Assembly: GCA_039198225.1 (NCBI GenBank)
Contig: JBCCTQ010000002.1
Span: forward strand, 138,742-202,741
Source: JASJAR01 sp039198225
Lineage (GTDB): Bacteria > Pseudomonadota > Alphaproteobacteria > Rhodobacterales > Rhodobacteraceae
Length of the DNA stretch: 64,000 nucleotides
Reading direction: 5' to 3'
Both the position numbers and the translations under genes were made by a program. Shown here piece by piece: positions 34,170 to 42,921 of this stretch. Each line of letters starts with the position of its first letter. Within the stretch, counting starts at the first letter, position 1. The notes under the pieces were generated by a model. The model worked only from the letters and a program-made list of their open reading frames with translations, did no database searches and was not told the DNA's origin.

Positions 34170-35183
34170 ATGAAAGCTGTGGGATATCTGGAAACCGGTC
34201 CAATAGACCGACCGGACGCCTTGATCGACTTTGAGGCCGAAGAGCCCACGGCTTCCGGCCATGACCTCTTGGTGAAAGTCGAAGCCATTTCGGTCAACCC
34301 GGTCGACACCAAGATCCGACGGCGCCGGGCCCCAAAGGAAGGCCAGCCGGAGATCCTCGGCTGGGACGCGGTCGGTGAGGTTGTTGCGACCGGCGATGCC
34401 GCCCAGAACTTCGCAATCGGCGACAAGGTATTTTACGCAGGCGCTGTGAACCGGCCCGGCACGAATGCCGAATTGCACTTGGTGGACGAACGGATCGTCG
34501 GGAAAGCGCCAAGCTCTAGCCCTATCGCTGCGGCCGCGGCAATGCCGCTGACCACGCTGACGGCCTATGAGATGCTCTTTGACAGGTTGTGGATCAACGA
34601 GCCGATCCAGGGTGGCGAGAACACTCTGTTGGTCATTGGCGGTGCGGGCGGTGTGGGATCGATCGCGATCCAGCTCGCCCGCGCGCTTTCCGATGTGACG
34701 GTCATCGCGACGGCCTCCCGGCCGGAGACGAAAGCCTGGGTGGAAGACCTCGGCGCCCACCATGTCATCAACCATGCCGACCCCCTCGGTCCGCAGATTG
34801 ACGCCTTAGGCATTGGAAGCGTTGATTTCATTTATTCGACGACCCACTCCCATCTCTACGCAGCGGATGCGCCTGGGTTTATGACGCCACAAGGCCGGTA
34901 CGGGTTGATCGATGACCCCGAAACCCTCGACATCATGCCGTTCAAATCCAAAGCAATTTCAATTCATTGGGAGTCTATGTTCACCCGCTCGATGTTTGAG
35001 ACGGGCGATATGGCGCGGCAGGGCGAGATCCTGAATGAGGTCGCGTCGTTGATTGACACGGGCAAGGTCAAGTCAACGTTTGCCGAGAGCTTTGGTGTGA
35101 TCAACGCGGACAATCTGATGAAGGCCCACGCCTTGCTGGAGAGCGGTAAGTCCAAGGGCAAGATCGTACTGGAGGGCTTTTGA
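34170..35183 (+). CDS. Zinc-less MDR-type quinone oxidoreductase
   Basis: A 337-residue medium-chain dehydrogenase of the zinc-binding-alcohol-dehydrogenase-family-protein type that lacks the structural zinc cysteines. It has VKVEAISVNPVDTKIRRRRA, LGWDAVGEVVATGDAAQNFA, then the NADPH-binding ENTLLVIGGAGGVGSIAIQL with the Rossmann glycine motif. Members reduce quinones or enones with NADPH. The gene lies 23 bases after the ABM gene and one base before the VOC gene. Confidence 0.92.
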   Translation: MKAVGYLETGPIDRPDALIDFEAEEPTASGHDLLVKVEAISVNPVDTKIRRRRAPKEGQPEILGWDAVGEVVATGDAAQNFAIGDKVFYAGAVNRPGTNAELHLVDERIVGKAPSSSPIAAAAAMPLTTLTAYEMLFDRLWINEPIQGGENTLLVIGGAGGVGSIAIQLARALSDVTVIATASRPETKAWVEDLGAHHVINHADPLGPQIDALGIGSVDFIYSTTHSHLYAADAPGFMTPQGRYGLIDDPETLDIMPFKSKAISIHWESMFTRSMFETGDMARQGEILNEVASLIDTGKVKSTFAESFGVINADNLMKAHALLESGKSKGKIVLEGF

Positions 35184-35184
35184 A

Positions 35185-35565
35185 GTGACGATCCAGCGAC
35201 TGGATCACGTGAACGTGGTCACGGCTAATCTCGAAGAGATGGTGGCTTGGTACGAGGCGATCTTGGGGCTTCGTTCGGGGTCACGTCCGGACTTTCCGTT
35301 TGGTGGCGCTTGGCTTTACGCCGGAGATGCGCCCGTGGTTCATCTCGTGGAGGATGGAAAGCAATCGCGTACGGGGTCTGAGGCCCCCTTGAAGCTTGAG
35401 CATTTCGCGTTTTCGGCGACTGGAGCGTCCGCTTTCGAGCGCAAGCTCGAAGAATACGGCGATCCGTTCACGAAGACCGAGGTCAAAGGCGCAGGCGCCA
35501 TTCAATTTCATGTCTCCGATCCCGATGGGAATCATGTGCATATCGACTTCGACATAAACGAATAA
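35185..35565 (+). CDS. VOC-family (glyoxalase/dioxygenase-like) protein
   Basis: A 126-residue vicinal-oxygen-chelate protein. Two beta-alpha-beta-beta modules are recognisable: IQRLDHVNVVTANLEEMVAW then YEAILGLRSGSRPDFPFGGA, and LEHFAFSATGASAFERKLEE then IQFHVSDPDGNHVHIDFDIN. The metal ligands would be the His in LDHVNV, the Glu/His in LEHFAF and the Glu-like position near HVHIDF. It starts with GTG just after the upstream stop. Functions in the family include lactoylglutathione lyase, extradiol cleavage and resistance; unknown here. Confidence 0.88.
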   Translation: MTIQRLDHVNVVTANLEEMVAWYEAILGLRSGSRPDFPFGGAWLYAGDAPVVHLVEDGKQSRTGSEAPLKLEHFAFSATGASAFERKLEEYGDPFTKTEVKGAGAIQFHVSDPDGNHVHIDFDINE

Positions 35566-35580
35566 TCGGAACCTGGGATC

Positions 35581-37959
35581 GTGGCTGACCGTTTAGAGCA
35601 TCTCAAGATCATCGAGCAGAGGCTTCTGTGGCTGAGCCATTGGATGATCCATAATGCCAATCACCTCCGCCCCAAGGCGGATGGGATCAAGGTCGGCGGC
35701 CATCAAGCGTCTTCAGCGTCGATGGTGTCGATCATGACGGCGCTCTATTTCTCGGCGCTTCGCCCTGAGGACCGGGTGGCTGTGAAACCCCATGCCTCCC
35801 CGATCTATCACGCGATGCACTATCTTATGGGCAACCAGACCCGCGAAAAGATGGAGAACTTCCGAGGCTTCGGCGGGGTGCAAAGCTACCCGAGCCGGAC
35901 CAAGGACATCGACGACGTGGATTTCTCGACGGGCTCCGTGGGCCTGGGCGTAGGGATCACGGCCCTAGCCTCGTTGGTGCAAGACTTCATCGCAGCCAAG
36001 GAGTGGGGCCGCGACCTGCCGTTGGGCCGTATGGTGGCGCTCGTGGGAGATGCGGAACTCGACGAGGGCAACATCTACGAGGTTCTCCAGGAAGGCTGGA
36101 AAAATGACCTCCGCAACACCTGGTGGATCATCGACTATAACCGCCAATCCCTCGACGGGATCGTTCGTGAAGGTCTGTTTGAGCGGGTTGAGAAGATCTT
36201 TGATGCCTTTGGCTGGGACGTGGTTCGGGTCAAGCACGGTGCGCTTCAGCGGGCGGCATTCGAAGAGCCAGGCGGCGAGACGCTCCGGAATTGGATCGAT
36301 GCGTGCCCGAACCAGGAGTATTCGGCGCTCACCTACATGGGCGGCGCGGTCTGGCGCCAACGGCTCATGGACGATCTAGGCGATCAAGGGGCTGTCTCCG
36401 CCCTCATCGACCGGAGAAGCGACGACGAACTCGCCGCTCTCATGGAAAATCTCGGCGGCAATTGCGTGGCCACGATGGCCGACACGTTTGCCGCCGTCGC
36501 GCATGACCGACCGACCTGTTTTCTGGCCTACACGATCAAAGGCTGGGGAACCCCGATTGCAGGACACAAGGACAACCACGGCGGCCTGATGACGAAGGCT
36601 CAGATGGCCGAGTGGCAAACACGAATGGGCGTGCCCGTGGGCCACGAATGGGAGCCTTTGGCAACGGTCGAGGACGTCGGAGCCATGCGGTCCTTTTTGA
36701 GCGATGTGGCATTCTTTAAGACTGGCCATCGCCGCTTCACCGACGACCGGCTCGATGTCCCGACGGTCACCCTCGACACGTCAAAAGAGAGCTCCACCCA
36801 GGCCACCTTCGGCAAGATCCTCGATGAATTGTCGAAAGGCGACAGCAACCTCGCGGCCCGTATTATGACGACGTCACCGGACGTGACGGGGACGACCGGT
36901 CTCGGGGCGTGGGTGAACCGGCGCAAGCTCTTCTCCCGGGAAACCCAGTCCGACGCCTTCATTGAGCACCGCATCCCGTCGACCGCCAAATGGCGTTTCG
37001 ATGGATCGGGCCAGCATTTTGAGTTGGGCATCGCCGAGATGAACCTCTTTCTCTTGCTTGGCGCTGCGGGGCTTTCCCATTCGATCTTCGGCAAGCGGCT
37101 GATCCCAATAGGTACGGTCTACGATCCGTTCGTGTGTCGGGGCTTGGACGCCTTGAATTACGCAACCTACCAGGACGCCCGCTTCATGATCGTTGGCACA
37201 CCATCGGGCGTCACACTGGCCCCCGAGGGCGGGGCGCACCAATCGATCGGAACGCCGCTGATCGGCATGTCCCAAGACGGGCTCGCCGCGTTCGAACCGG
37301 CATTTGGCGACGAACTCCTGGTCATCATGCACTGGTCGTTTGATTACATGCAGCGAGGTGGCGGCGCAGATCCCGATGAGCGCACCTGGCTGAGGGATGA
37401 AACGGGCGGATCCGTCTATCTGAGGCTCACGACAAACCCGGTTGAGCAGCCTGGCCCCCGACCCGATCCCGATTGGCGCCAAGGGGCCGTCGATGGCGGC
37501 TATTGGCTGCGGAAGCCCGGGCCCAATTGCGAGGTTGTCATCGCATACCAGGGTGCGGTTGCGCCCGAAGCCATTAAGGCCGCGGGCAGTCTGGCCAGTT
37601 CTCGCCGCGACGTGGGTGTCCTCGCGGTGACGTCGGCTGATCGGCTCAACGCGGGGTGGACCGCCGCCCAACGGGCACGGGCACGGGGCAACACCGACGC
37701 CGTCTCCTGCGTAGAGCGCTTGATGGCCGCCCTACCACCGCATTGCACGCTGATCACCGTCATCGACGGACACCCCGCCACGCTCGCCTGGCTGGGAAGC
37801 GTCGCCGGACACCGAACCGTACCGCTCGGGGTAGAGCACTTTGGCCAAACCGGGACCATCGGAGACCTCTACCGCCATTACGGGATCGACGCGCAAGGGA
37901 TCCTTGAAAAGGTCGCAGGCCTCACCGCCGGACGACCTTTGGCGAAACCAATTTCTTGA
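35581..37959 (+). CDS. Thiamine-diphosphate E1/transketolase-like enzyme
   Basis: A 792-residue protein related to homodimeric pyruvate dehydrogenase E1 (AceE) and transketolase. The N-terminal region has GIKVGGHQASSASMVSIMTA and the catalytic-site-like FSTGSVGLGVGITALASLVQ. The ThDP/Mg motif is ALVGDAELDEGNIYE at residues 153-167 with WWIIDYNRQSLDG closing it. The C-terminal half has LGIAEMNLFLLLGAAGLSHS, EGGAHQSIGTPLIGMSQDGL and VEHFGQTGTIGDLYRHYGID. The start is GTG. It is shorter than AceE (about 890) and no E2 or E3 gene is nearby, so it may not act in a 2-oxoacid dehydrogenase complex. Its substrate in this operon is unknown. Confidence 0.85.
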   Translation: MADRLEHLKIIEQRLLWLSHWMIHNANHLRPKADGIKVGGHQASSASMVSIMTALYFSALRPEDRVAVKPHASPIYHAMHYLMGNQTREKMENFRGFGGVQSYPSRTKDIDDVDFSTGSVGLGVGITALASLVQDFIAAKEWGRDLPLGRMVALVGDAELDEGNIYEVLQEGWKNDLRNTWWIIDYNRQSLDGIVREGLFERVEKIFDAFGWDVVRVKHGALQRAAFEEPGGETLRNWIDACPNQEYSALTYMGGAVWRQRLMDDLGDQGAVSALIDRRSDDELAALMENLGGNCVATMADTFAAVAHDRPTCFLAYTIKGWGTPIAGHKDNHGGLMTKAQMAEWQTRMGVPVGHEWEPLATVEDVGAMRSFLSDVAFFKTGHRRFTDDRLDVPTVTLDTSKESSTQATFGKILDELSKGDSNLAARIMTTSPDVTGTTGLGAWVNRRKLFSRETQSDAFIEHRIPSTAKWRFDGSGQHFELGIAEMNLFLLLGAAGLSHSIFGKRLIPIGTVYDPFVCRGLDALNYATYQDARFMIVGTPSGVTLAPEGGAHQSIGTPLIGMSQDGLAAFEPAFGDELLVIMHWSFDYMQRGGGADPDERTWLRDETGGSVYLRLTTNPVEQPGPRPDPDWRQGAVDGGYWLRKPGPNCEVVIAYQGAVAPEAIKAAGSLASSRRDVGVLAVTSADRLNAGWTAAQRARARGNTDAVSCVERLMAALPPHCTLITVIDGHPATLAWLGSVAGHRTVPLGVEHFGQTGTIGDLYRHYGIDAQGILEKVAGLTAGRPLAKPIS

Positions 37960-37986
37960 GGCGGACGCGCATGAATGGGGGATTAC

Positions 37987-38472
37987 ATGAAACTTAAAGA
38001 CGTCACTTCTGGAACGCCGGAGGAACGGCTCGCGGAACTCAGCCTAGACTTGCCGCCCGTGCCAGAGGCAGTGGCCGATTACGTGACCCACACCCAGATC
38101 GGATCGATCATCTACACGTCGGGTATGCTCCCCTGGATCGCAGGAGACTTGAAATACAAAGGCAAAATGGGGGCAGAGCTCACACTCGAGCAAGGTTACG
38201 AGGCCTTCCAACTCTCCGCGCTGAACGGTTTGTCACTGCTGCGGTCCATCACCGGCGATCTCGGACAGATCAAGCGGATCCACCGTCTCGAAGGAACCGG
38301 CGGCGCGACGCCAGACTTTTTCGACATGCCCCTCGCGCTCAACGGGGCATCCCATCTGATAAACACGGTTTTTGGTGAGAAAGGAGCACATTCTCGGATG
38401 ATCTATTCCAACCCCTCAATGCCCATCGACTGTGCAACGCTCCTCGTCTTCTGGGCGGAGATCGAAGAATGA
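37987..38472 (+). CDS. RidA/YjgF-family protein
   Basis: A 161-residue RidA-like protein: LDLPPVPEAVADYVTHTQIG, IIYTSGMLPWIAGDLKYKGK, AFQLSALNGLSLLRSITGDL, and SHLINTVFGEKGAHSRMIYS near the catalytic face. RidA proteins deaminate reactive enamine/imine intermediates; the subgroup with this N-terminal extension is often found in degradation operons. GGGGG at 37977 supports the ATG at 37987, although ATG at 37975 is also in frame. The stop overlaps the cupin start by 4 bases. Confidence 0.87.
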   Translation: MKLKDVTSGTPEERLAELSLDLPPVPEAVADYVTHTQIGSIIYTSGMLPWIAGDLKYKGKMGAELTLEQGYEAFQLSALNGLSLLRSITGDLGQIKRIHRLEGTGGATPDFFDMPLALNGASHLINTVFGEKGAHSRMIYSNPSMPIDCATLLVFWAEIEE

Positions 38473-38846
38473 GTGCAGAACTAGACCTGACCCAGGAATT
38501 TATTGACCGGGCCGACAATGGCGAGGTGGGCGACACCCTCGTCTCCGAGACCGACGACGTGCGCGTATGGCATATACACGCCAAACCCGGAGAGCGCCTA
38601 AAGGTCCATACCCATGTGTTGAATTACTTCTGGACCATCCATGCCCCAGGCAAGGCTCGGAACCACCAATCCGATGGGACATATTTCGATGTCGAATACC
38701 AAACCGGTGACACCAAGCATTTCACCTTCGCATCGGGAGAGCGCATGAGCCACAGTTTGGAAAACATCGGGGAAACCGACCTGATCTTCACGACGGTCGA
38801 ATTCAAGAATTCAGCGAATGATCCTCTGCCGGTAGACGTTGGCTAG
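38469..38846 (+). CDS. Cupin-domain protein
   Basis: A 125-residue single-domain cupin. The metal-site strand is RLKVHTHVLNYFWTIHAPGK with paired His residues, and the second motif lies in MSHSLENIGETDLIFTTVEF. A conserved acidic N-terminal part TQEFIDRADNGEVGDTLVSE precedes the barrel. It may be an isomerase, decyclase or binding protein; nothing more specific can be stated. It is the last gene of the operon; 155 bases of intergenic DNA, with a small CGAGC-AACC-GCTCG hairpin at about 38872, follow. Confidence 0.82.
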   Translation: MSAELDLTQEFIDRADNGEVGDTLVSETDDVRVWHIHAKPGERLKVHTHVLNYFWTIHAPGKARNHQSDGTYFDVEYQTGDTKHFTFASGERMSHSLENIGETDLIFTTVEFKNSANDPLPVDVG

Positions 38847-39002
38847 ACCAAACTCGCGCACATTAAACGCCGAGCAACCGCTCGCTTCCGAATTAATTGC
38901 GTTACTGACGAAAGACACGACGGACACGCGGCGGCATATCACGCAACAGCGGCCGACCGATCCAAACAAGTCTTAGATGAGTGCCAACCGGAACTGGCTC
39001 CA

Positions 39003-40211
39003 TCAAGACTTCAGAGTGGCCACGCTCTTTGGCCATGGGTCAGCAAATGTCTCGCCGGCCTTCCAAGCCGCGATCTCGTCGTCGGTGCAAAAGCAGGTCC
39101 GCAAAGCCGCAACAAATGCATCAAGCTCAAAGTCATCGCCAATGACGGTGAGCTGACAACGCCGATCGCCGAAATCGGGATGGGCTTCTGTAAGTTTGGC
39201 GCGCATCGCTTCCTTCTCCCAATCCGACAGGTTCAAGCTATCGTCTTCCAAGGCACTGATTTTCCAATAATTTACGATCTCCAACCCGACGCTGCCGCCG
39301 GTTTGATTCCAAAGGAGCATCAGCTTGTCGCGTGTCGGCAGCCAAAAAAAACCTTTGCTGCGATAGATACCGATCCCGAGCGCCTCGGTATAAACGCCGT
39401 AGAGGCGTTGTGGATGAAAGGGGCGCGGATCGCGCAATATTCGGTTGCCAATCTTGTAGGTCTCTGGCTGCGCGATGGGCGCGGCGTCGTGGTCGGCGTC
39501 CCATTCGGTCAATTCTTTTCCAAACGCCTTGACCCGCTCATAATCGTAGAGCGGCATGGCGAGGATTTTCTCAAGGCTGACATTGCCCCATTGCATCGCC
39601 AGAATATCCGTTCGCGGATTTATCGGGTGTATGGCGCTCGCGACCTGCTGCAGCACCTCGCGCGAGACCTTATCGGATTTACTAAGGAGCAAGCGATTGG
39701 CAAACATCACCTGCTCGGCTAGCAAATTCGCCACCCCGCGCCGCCCTGCCCTTATATTGTCGCTCGCCGCAGGATGAATAGAGCGACCTAGGTCGTAATC
39801 CTGTTGCAGCACCACCGTATCCACGACCGATAGAAATCCCTGCAAACGCAATTCCGGTAGCTTGCGAATAGCCTCTAGAAGCGGCCAAGGATGTGTACTT
39901 CCGGACGTTTCAATCAAAAGATGTGTGACGGCGCCATCGGCGAGAACCTTTTCCACGGCCTCACGGAAAAGGGGCAGCCCCTCGGGGCTACTTAAGCTCG
40001 TTCCCGGGATCGACGCGAAATGCGGGCTCTTGCGCGAGATGACCTCGCTCGTGTCAAGAACGGAGCCATCCACATCAAGCGCACTCATCTCGTTGACGAT
40101 AACGCCCAGTGTAACGTTCTGCATCTGCCGCGCTTGAACCGAGAGGCTCTGCAACAACGTCGTTTTTCCCGCGCCGAGGAAGCCGTTTATAATCGTGGTT
40201 GATACGGGCAT
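39003..40211 (-). CDS. COG0523/CobW-family GTPase with altered metal motif
   Basis: A 402-residue G3E GTPase of the CobW/ZNG1 family. Walker A is INGFLGAGKTTLLQS (residues 8-22), the switch region is LLIETSGSTHPWPLLEAI, and the base-recognition loop is LLLSKSDKV. The C-terminal CobW domain has PFHPQRLYGVYTEALG and GIYRSKGFFWLPTRDKLMLL. Where family members carry a CxCC metal-binding motif, this protein has GTSLSSPEGL (residues 70-79): all three Cys are Ser. A perfect palindrome resembling a Zur box is 28 bases before the start, suggesting zinc-starvation control. The substrate metalloprotein is unknown. Confidence 0.88.
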   Translation of the reverse strand: MPVSTTIINGFLGAGKTTLLQSLSVQARQMQNVTLGVIVNEMSALDVDGSVLDTSEVISRKSPHFASIPGTSLSSPEGLPLFREAVEKVLADGAVTHLLIETSGSTHPWPLLEAIRKLPELRLQGFLSVVDTVVLQQDYDLGRSIHPAASDNIRAGRRGVANLLAEQVMFANRLLLSKSDKVSREVLQQVASAIHPINPRTDILAMQWGNVSLEKILAMPLYDYERVKAFGKELTEWDADHDAAPIAQPETYKIGNRILRDPRPFHPQRLYGVYTEALGIGIYRSKGFFWLPTRDKLMLLWNQTGGSVGLEIVNYWKISALEDDSLNLSDWEKEAMRAKLTEAHPDFGDRRCQLTVIGDDFELDAFVAALRTCFCTDDEIAAWKAGETFADPWPKSVATLKS

Positions 40212-40238
40212 CTGAGGTTTCCGGCCCCTCCTGTCGGC

Positions 40239-40255
40239 GTGTTACTTAGTAACAC
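40239..40255. promoter_or_regulatory. Zur-box-like palindrome upstream of COG0523 gene
   Basis: GTGTTACT-T-AGTAACAC is a perfect 8+1+8 palindrome centred at 40247, 28 bases upstream of the GTPase start. Its core fits the TGTTAY-NNN-RTAACA pattern of alphaproteobacterial Zur sites as I know them. If correct, zinc-loaded Zur represses the GTPase, as is common for COG0523 genes. Confidence 0.6.
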
Positions 40256-40743
40256 GACCGCCAAACCGAAACGCAAAACCGCACCTGGTAGAGCGTTTTT
40301 ATTGAAGCGCGTCCCGCATCTCCAAGCTTCTGGATCCTTTGGGCCGGGTCATCACATCTTGGGTTCTCTTTTCATTCCAAATAACGCGGCGTTGAGGCTC
40401 CGAGGGCAATACGCGGAACCGGTAGCAAAGTTCACTCTTATCGATTGGCACCGCAGCGCAAACACGTGGTTGGATATAGCTTTGGCGCTTTTGACCGTAA
40501 GGGTATTAGGGCGTATCTGCGAGCTCCGGGCGCGCGCACCAGCAAGCGAGACGTGCTGCGACACTGGAAAAGGCATCGCGCCGGAAATTCTCCGGATTAC
40601 GAAACCCATCCTGGGAAATGCTATGATCGAAGCGATCGGGGCATGTCTGACGGGATCGGATTGCCATTTCGAGAGCGCGCGTGGGCTCTGCTTTCAGCAT
40701 TGAATTGCCTTTCTGAACCCCTCTAAGTCCCTCGGGGTCGCCT
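40256..40743. other. 490-base stretch without a supported gene
   Basis: Between the Zur-box-like palindrome and the end of the minus-strand ligase gene. Frames of up to 154 codons on both strands give mixed, Arg-rich translations with no family signature and no good ribosome site. Base composition is lower in GC than the flanking genes. No repeats or clear terminators were seen. Confidence 0.5.
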
Positions 40744-41874
40744 TTACAAATCCGCCTCAAACGCTTCGATAAGATCCGCCACCACCGCCCTTAGCGCCGC
40801 GTCATGGTCAGCGCCCGCCTCTTTGTTTATTTTGTAGACCTCGCGCTGGCGATCGGCGGCCGTTCCGGACGCGGCAAAGCCCCGCGCGGCCCTCACTTCA
40901 GCCACGCACCCCAGGGCCTCGGCATCTTCGGCCACAAGCTCGATCACCTCGTCGATCAGATCCGCGAAGGGCACGAGTTCGCGCCGGCCAAAATCGATGA
41001 GCCCGTCTCCGGTTCCAAACCGCTGGGCGCGCCAACGGTTTTCGGCCACGAGAAACCGATCATAAATGCGCCAGCGCTGGTTTTGGGTCGCGAGCCGCCA
41101 AAGCATGCGCGTGATGCACTGGATAAGCGCGGCCAGCGTCAACGTCCTCTCCAGCCGCGGGGCCACATCGCAGATCCGTGTCTCGATCGTGGGGTATTGG
41201 GCCGAGGGCCTCGGATCCCACCAGATCTTCGAGGTATCTTCAATGAGGCCGAGATTGATCAGCACATCCACCGAGCGGCGATATTCGCCCCAGGAGCCGA
41301 ACTGGGGCGGCAAGCCGGTACGCGGGAGATTGTCAAATACACTCAAGCGGTATGACGCCATGCCGGTATCCTGGCCTTGCCAGAACGGCGACGAGGCCGA
41401 GAGCGCGAGAAGATGGGGCAGAAAGTAACTCAGCTGGTTGACCAGATCGATCCTCAGATCCTTGTCATCGACGCCCACATGGACATGCATTCCGCAGATC
41501 AAGAGCCGCCGCGCCACTCCAGCCAGGGCCTTTTCAAGGTCATTGTAGCGGGCCTTGTCGGTATGGACCTGGTCCTTCCAATGGGCGAAGGGATGGCAAG
41601 AGACAGCGATTGGCGCCAGGTTATGGGCCCGGGCGGCATCTGCCACGGCCTGTCGGAGCCGGCGGAGATCGGCGCGCGCTTCGCCAATATCGCGGCAGAC
41701 CCGGGTGCCGATCTCCACCTGGCATTGCAAAAATTCCGGTGAAACCTGGTCACCCAATTCCGCCGCACAAGCCGCCATCAGCGCCGCCGGGGCCTCGGCC
41801 AGTTCCATCGTGTCGCGGTCAACGAGGAGGTATTCCTCTTCAATGCCGAGACTGAATGTCGGCGTTCGTCCCAT
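40744..41874 (-). CDS. GCS2-type carboxylate-amine ligase (YbdK-like)
   Basis: A 376-residue glutamate-cysteine-ligase-like enzyme of the YbdK family. The start GRTPTFSLGIEEEYLLVDRD with the conserved IEEE and the core SPEFLQCQVEIGTRVCRDIG are diagnostic. HVHVGVDDKD is the metal/ATP loop and LSASSPFWQGQDTGMASYRL the conserved mid-section. These enzymes join a carboxylate and an amine using ATP; weak gamma-glutamylcysteine synthesis has been shown for YbdK, but the true substrate is often unknown. The ATG at 41874 gives the family N-terminus; codons before it are extra. Confidence 0.92.
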   Translation of the reverse strand: MGRTPTFSLGIEEEYLLVDRDTMELAEAPAALMAACAAELGDQVSPEFLQCQVEIGTRVCRDIGEARADLRRLRQAVADAARAHNLAPIAVSCHPFAHWKDQVHTDKARYNDLEKALAGVARRLLICGMHVHVGVDDKDLRIDLVNQLSYFLPHLLALSASSPFWQGQDTGMASYRLSVFDNLPRTGLPPQFGSWGEYRRSVDVLINLGLIEDTSKIWWDPRPSAQYPTIETRICDVAPRLERTLTLAALIQCITRMLWRLATQNQRWRIYDRFLVAENRWRAQRFGTGDGLIDFGRRELVPFADLIDEVIELVAEDAEALGCVAEVRAARGFAASGTAADRQREVYKINKEAGADHDAALRAVVADLIEAFEADL

Positions 41875-42183
41875 CGCTCCCCTCGCCTCGCGAACCCGTG
41901 TTGCAGATAGGACGCAAGGTAAACCCACAACCCCTCAGCCGGGCCAAAAGGCGCAGGCCTTGTTTCCAGACCGGAAACACAACGTTGCCGGAATCGCCAA
42001 GAATCGCTTGAGAAATCTCAAGATTTACAACTGCGATGCGGTGTCCGTTTCCCCATGAGAAACGCTGCGTTTTGCCTGTCAATAGTGTGCAAATTTTTTG
42101 GCAAAGAACCGCTTATCTGCCATATTAATGCCGTGATCGACCGTGTGAGGGTCGAATTAACCAGTGCAAGTTGAGGGGGAAAA
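41875..42183. other. Promoter region of the VPLPA-CTERM gene
   Basis: About 310 bases. Nothing coding is supported. A TCGACC-GTGTGAG-GGTCGA inverted repeat (42137-42155) lies 29 bases before the ATG, in the likely 5' leader, and AAAATTTTTTGGC with other AT-rich sequence at 42093-42130 is consistent with a promoter. The ribosome site GAGGGGG stands at 42173-42179. Confidence 0.4.
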
Positions 42184-42852
42184 ATGAAATTTCTCGCAGC
42201 TGCTGCGGCGTCTATTTTGTTGGCCGTTCCGGCCAGCGCAGCAACGATTGAATTCAACGTCAACGGGGGTTGGTGGACGTCCGACGCCCGTGTCTACGAA
42301 GGGGATGGTCATTCCGTGACTGTCACCGCGGGGCGCTACAGCAACAAGGGTGAGCCCGTCAGAGGCAAAACCATGACAATGAGCTGGGGCGGCCATGCGG
42401 GCGGCCTCGGTGTCTGTAGCCCCGGCACGCAATCGCGGAGCGCCTCAAGTGCGGGCTGCTGGCGCGATGAGCACACCGTGGATGGCCACGGCGGCAACGA
42501 AATGGTCTATTTTGATTTCGGTGATCACATGATGCGGATTATCGGCGTCACCATGGCCTACTGGGACCGCCACGATTCCATGGAAATGTACGCCTTTGAC
42601 GGCGACGGCTACGTCGCAGGTCATGAAACCGTCTATGGCGCGCGTGGGGACGGGTTCGTCCACACCATTGGCGACCATGGTCTGAACACCGGCTACGTCT
42701 TTGGCATCGGTGCGAAAGACAAAAAGGCGGACTTCAAAATCAAGGCAATCCACTTCGAAAAGGTTGAAGTGGTTCCTCTTCCCGCGGCTGGCTGGCTTAT
42801 GCTCGGCGGTCTCGGGGGTCTGGCGGCCATGCGTCGCCGGAAAAAGTCGTAA
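42184..42852 (+). CDS. VPLPA-CTERM sorting-domain surface protein
   Basis: A 222-residue exported protein. It starts with a signal peptide (FLAAAAASILLAVPASAA), and the mature part is Gly/His/Asp-rich beta sequence. It ends VPLPAAGWLMLGGLGGLAAM followed by basic RRRKKS: a VPLPA motif, a hydrophobic helix and a positive tail. This is the Rhodobacterales variant of PEP-CTERM sorting signals processed by an exosortase. It is probably released or anchored at the surface as part of extracellular matrix. No exosortase gene is in the window. A strong terminator follows. Confidence 0.92.
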   Translation: MKFLAAAAASILLAVPASAATIEFNVNGGWWTSDARVYEGDGHSVTVTAGRYSNKGEPVRGKTMTMSWGGHAGGLGVCSPGTQSRSASSAGCWRDEHTVDGHGGNEMVYFDFGDHMMRIIGVTMAYWDRHDSMEMYAFDGDGYVAGHETVYGARGDGFVHTIGDHGLNTGYVFGIGAKDKKADFKIKAIHFEKVEVVPLPAAGWLMLGGLGGLAAMRRRKKS

Positions 42853-42878
42853 CGAGTTCGAGCGATTTAAGAAGTGGA

Positions 42879-42908
42879 GGGGCGGCCCGGTTGGGCCGTC
42901 CCTTTTTT
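42879..42908 (+). terminator. Intrinsic terminator after the VPLPA-CTERM gene
   Basis: GGGGCGGCCC (42879-42888) pairs with GGGCCGTCCC (42893-42902) over 10 bp including one G-U, loop GGTT, then TTTTTT. It is 26 bases after the stop codon. It isolates the gene as a single transcription unit. Confidence 0.9.
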
Positions 42909-42921
42909 GTTGGGTCAGGGT

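Noticed and set aside
40445..40726. 93-codon plus frame between the GTPase and the ligase
   Set aside because: Mixed Arg/His/Gly composition without a domain and no convincing start signal.
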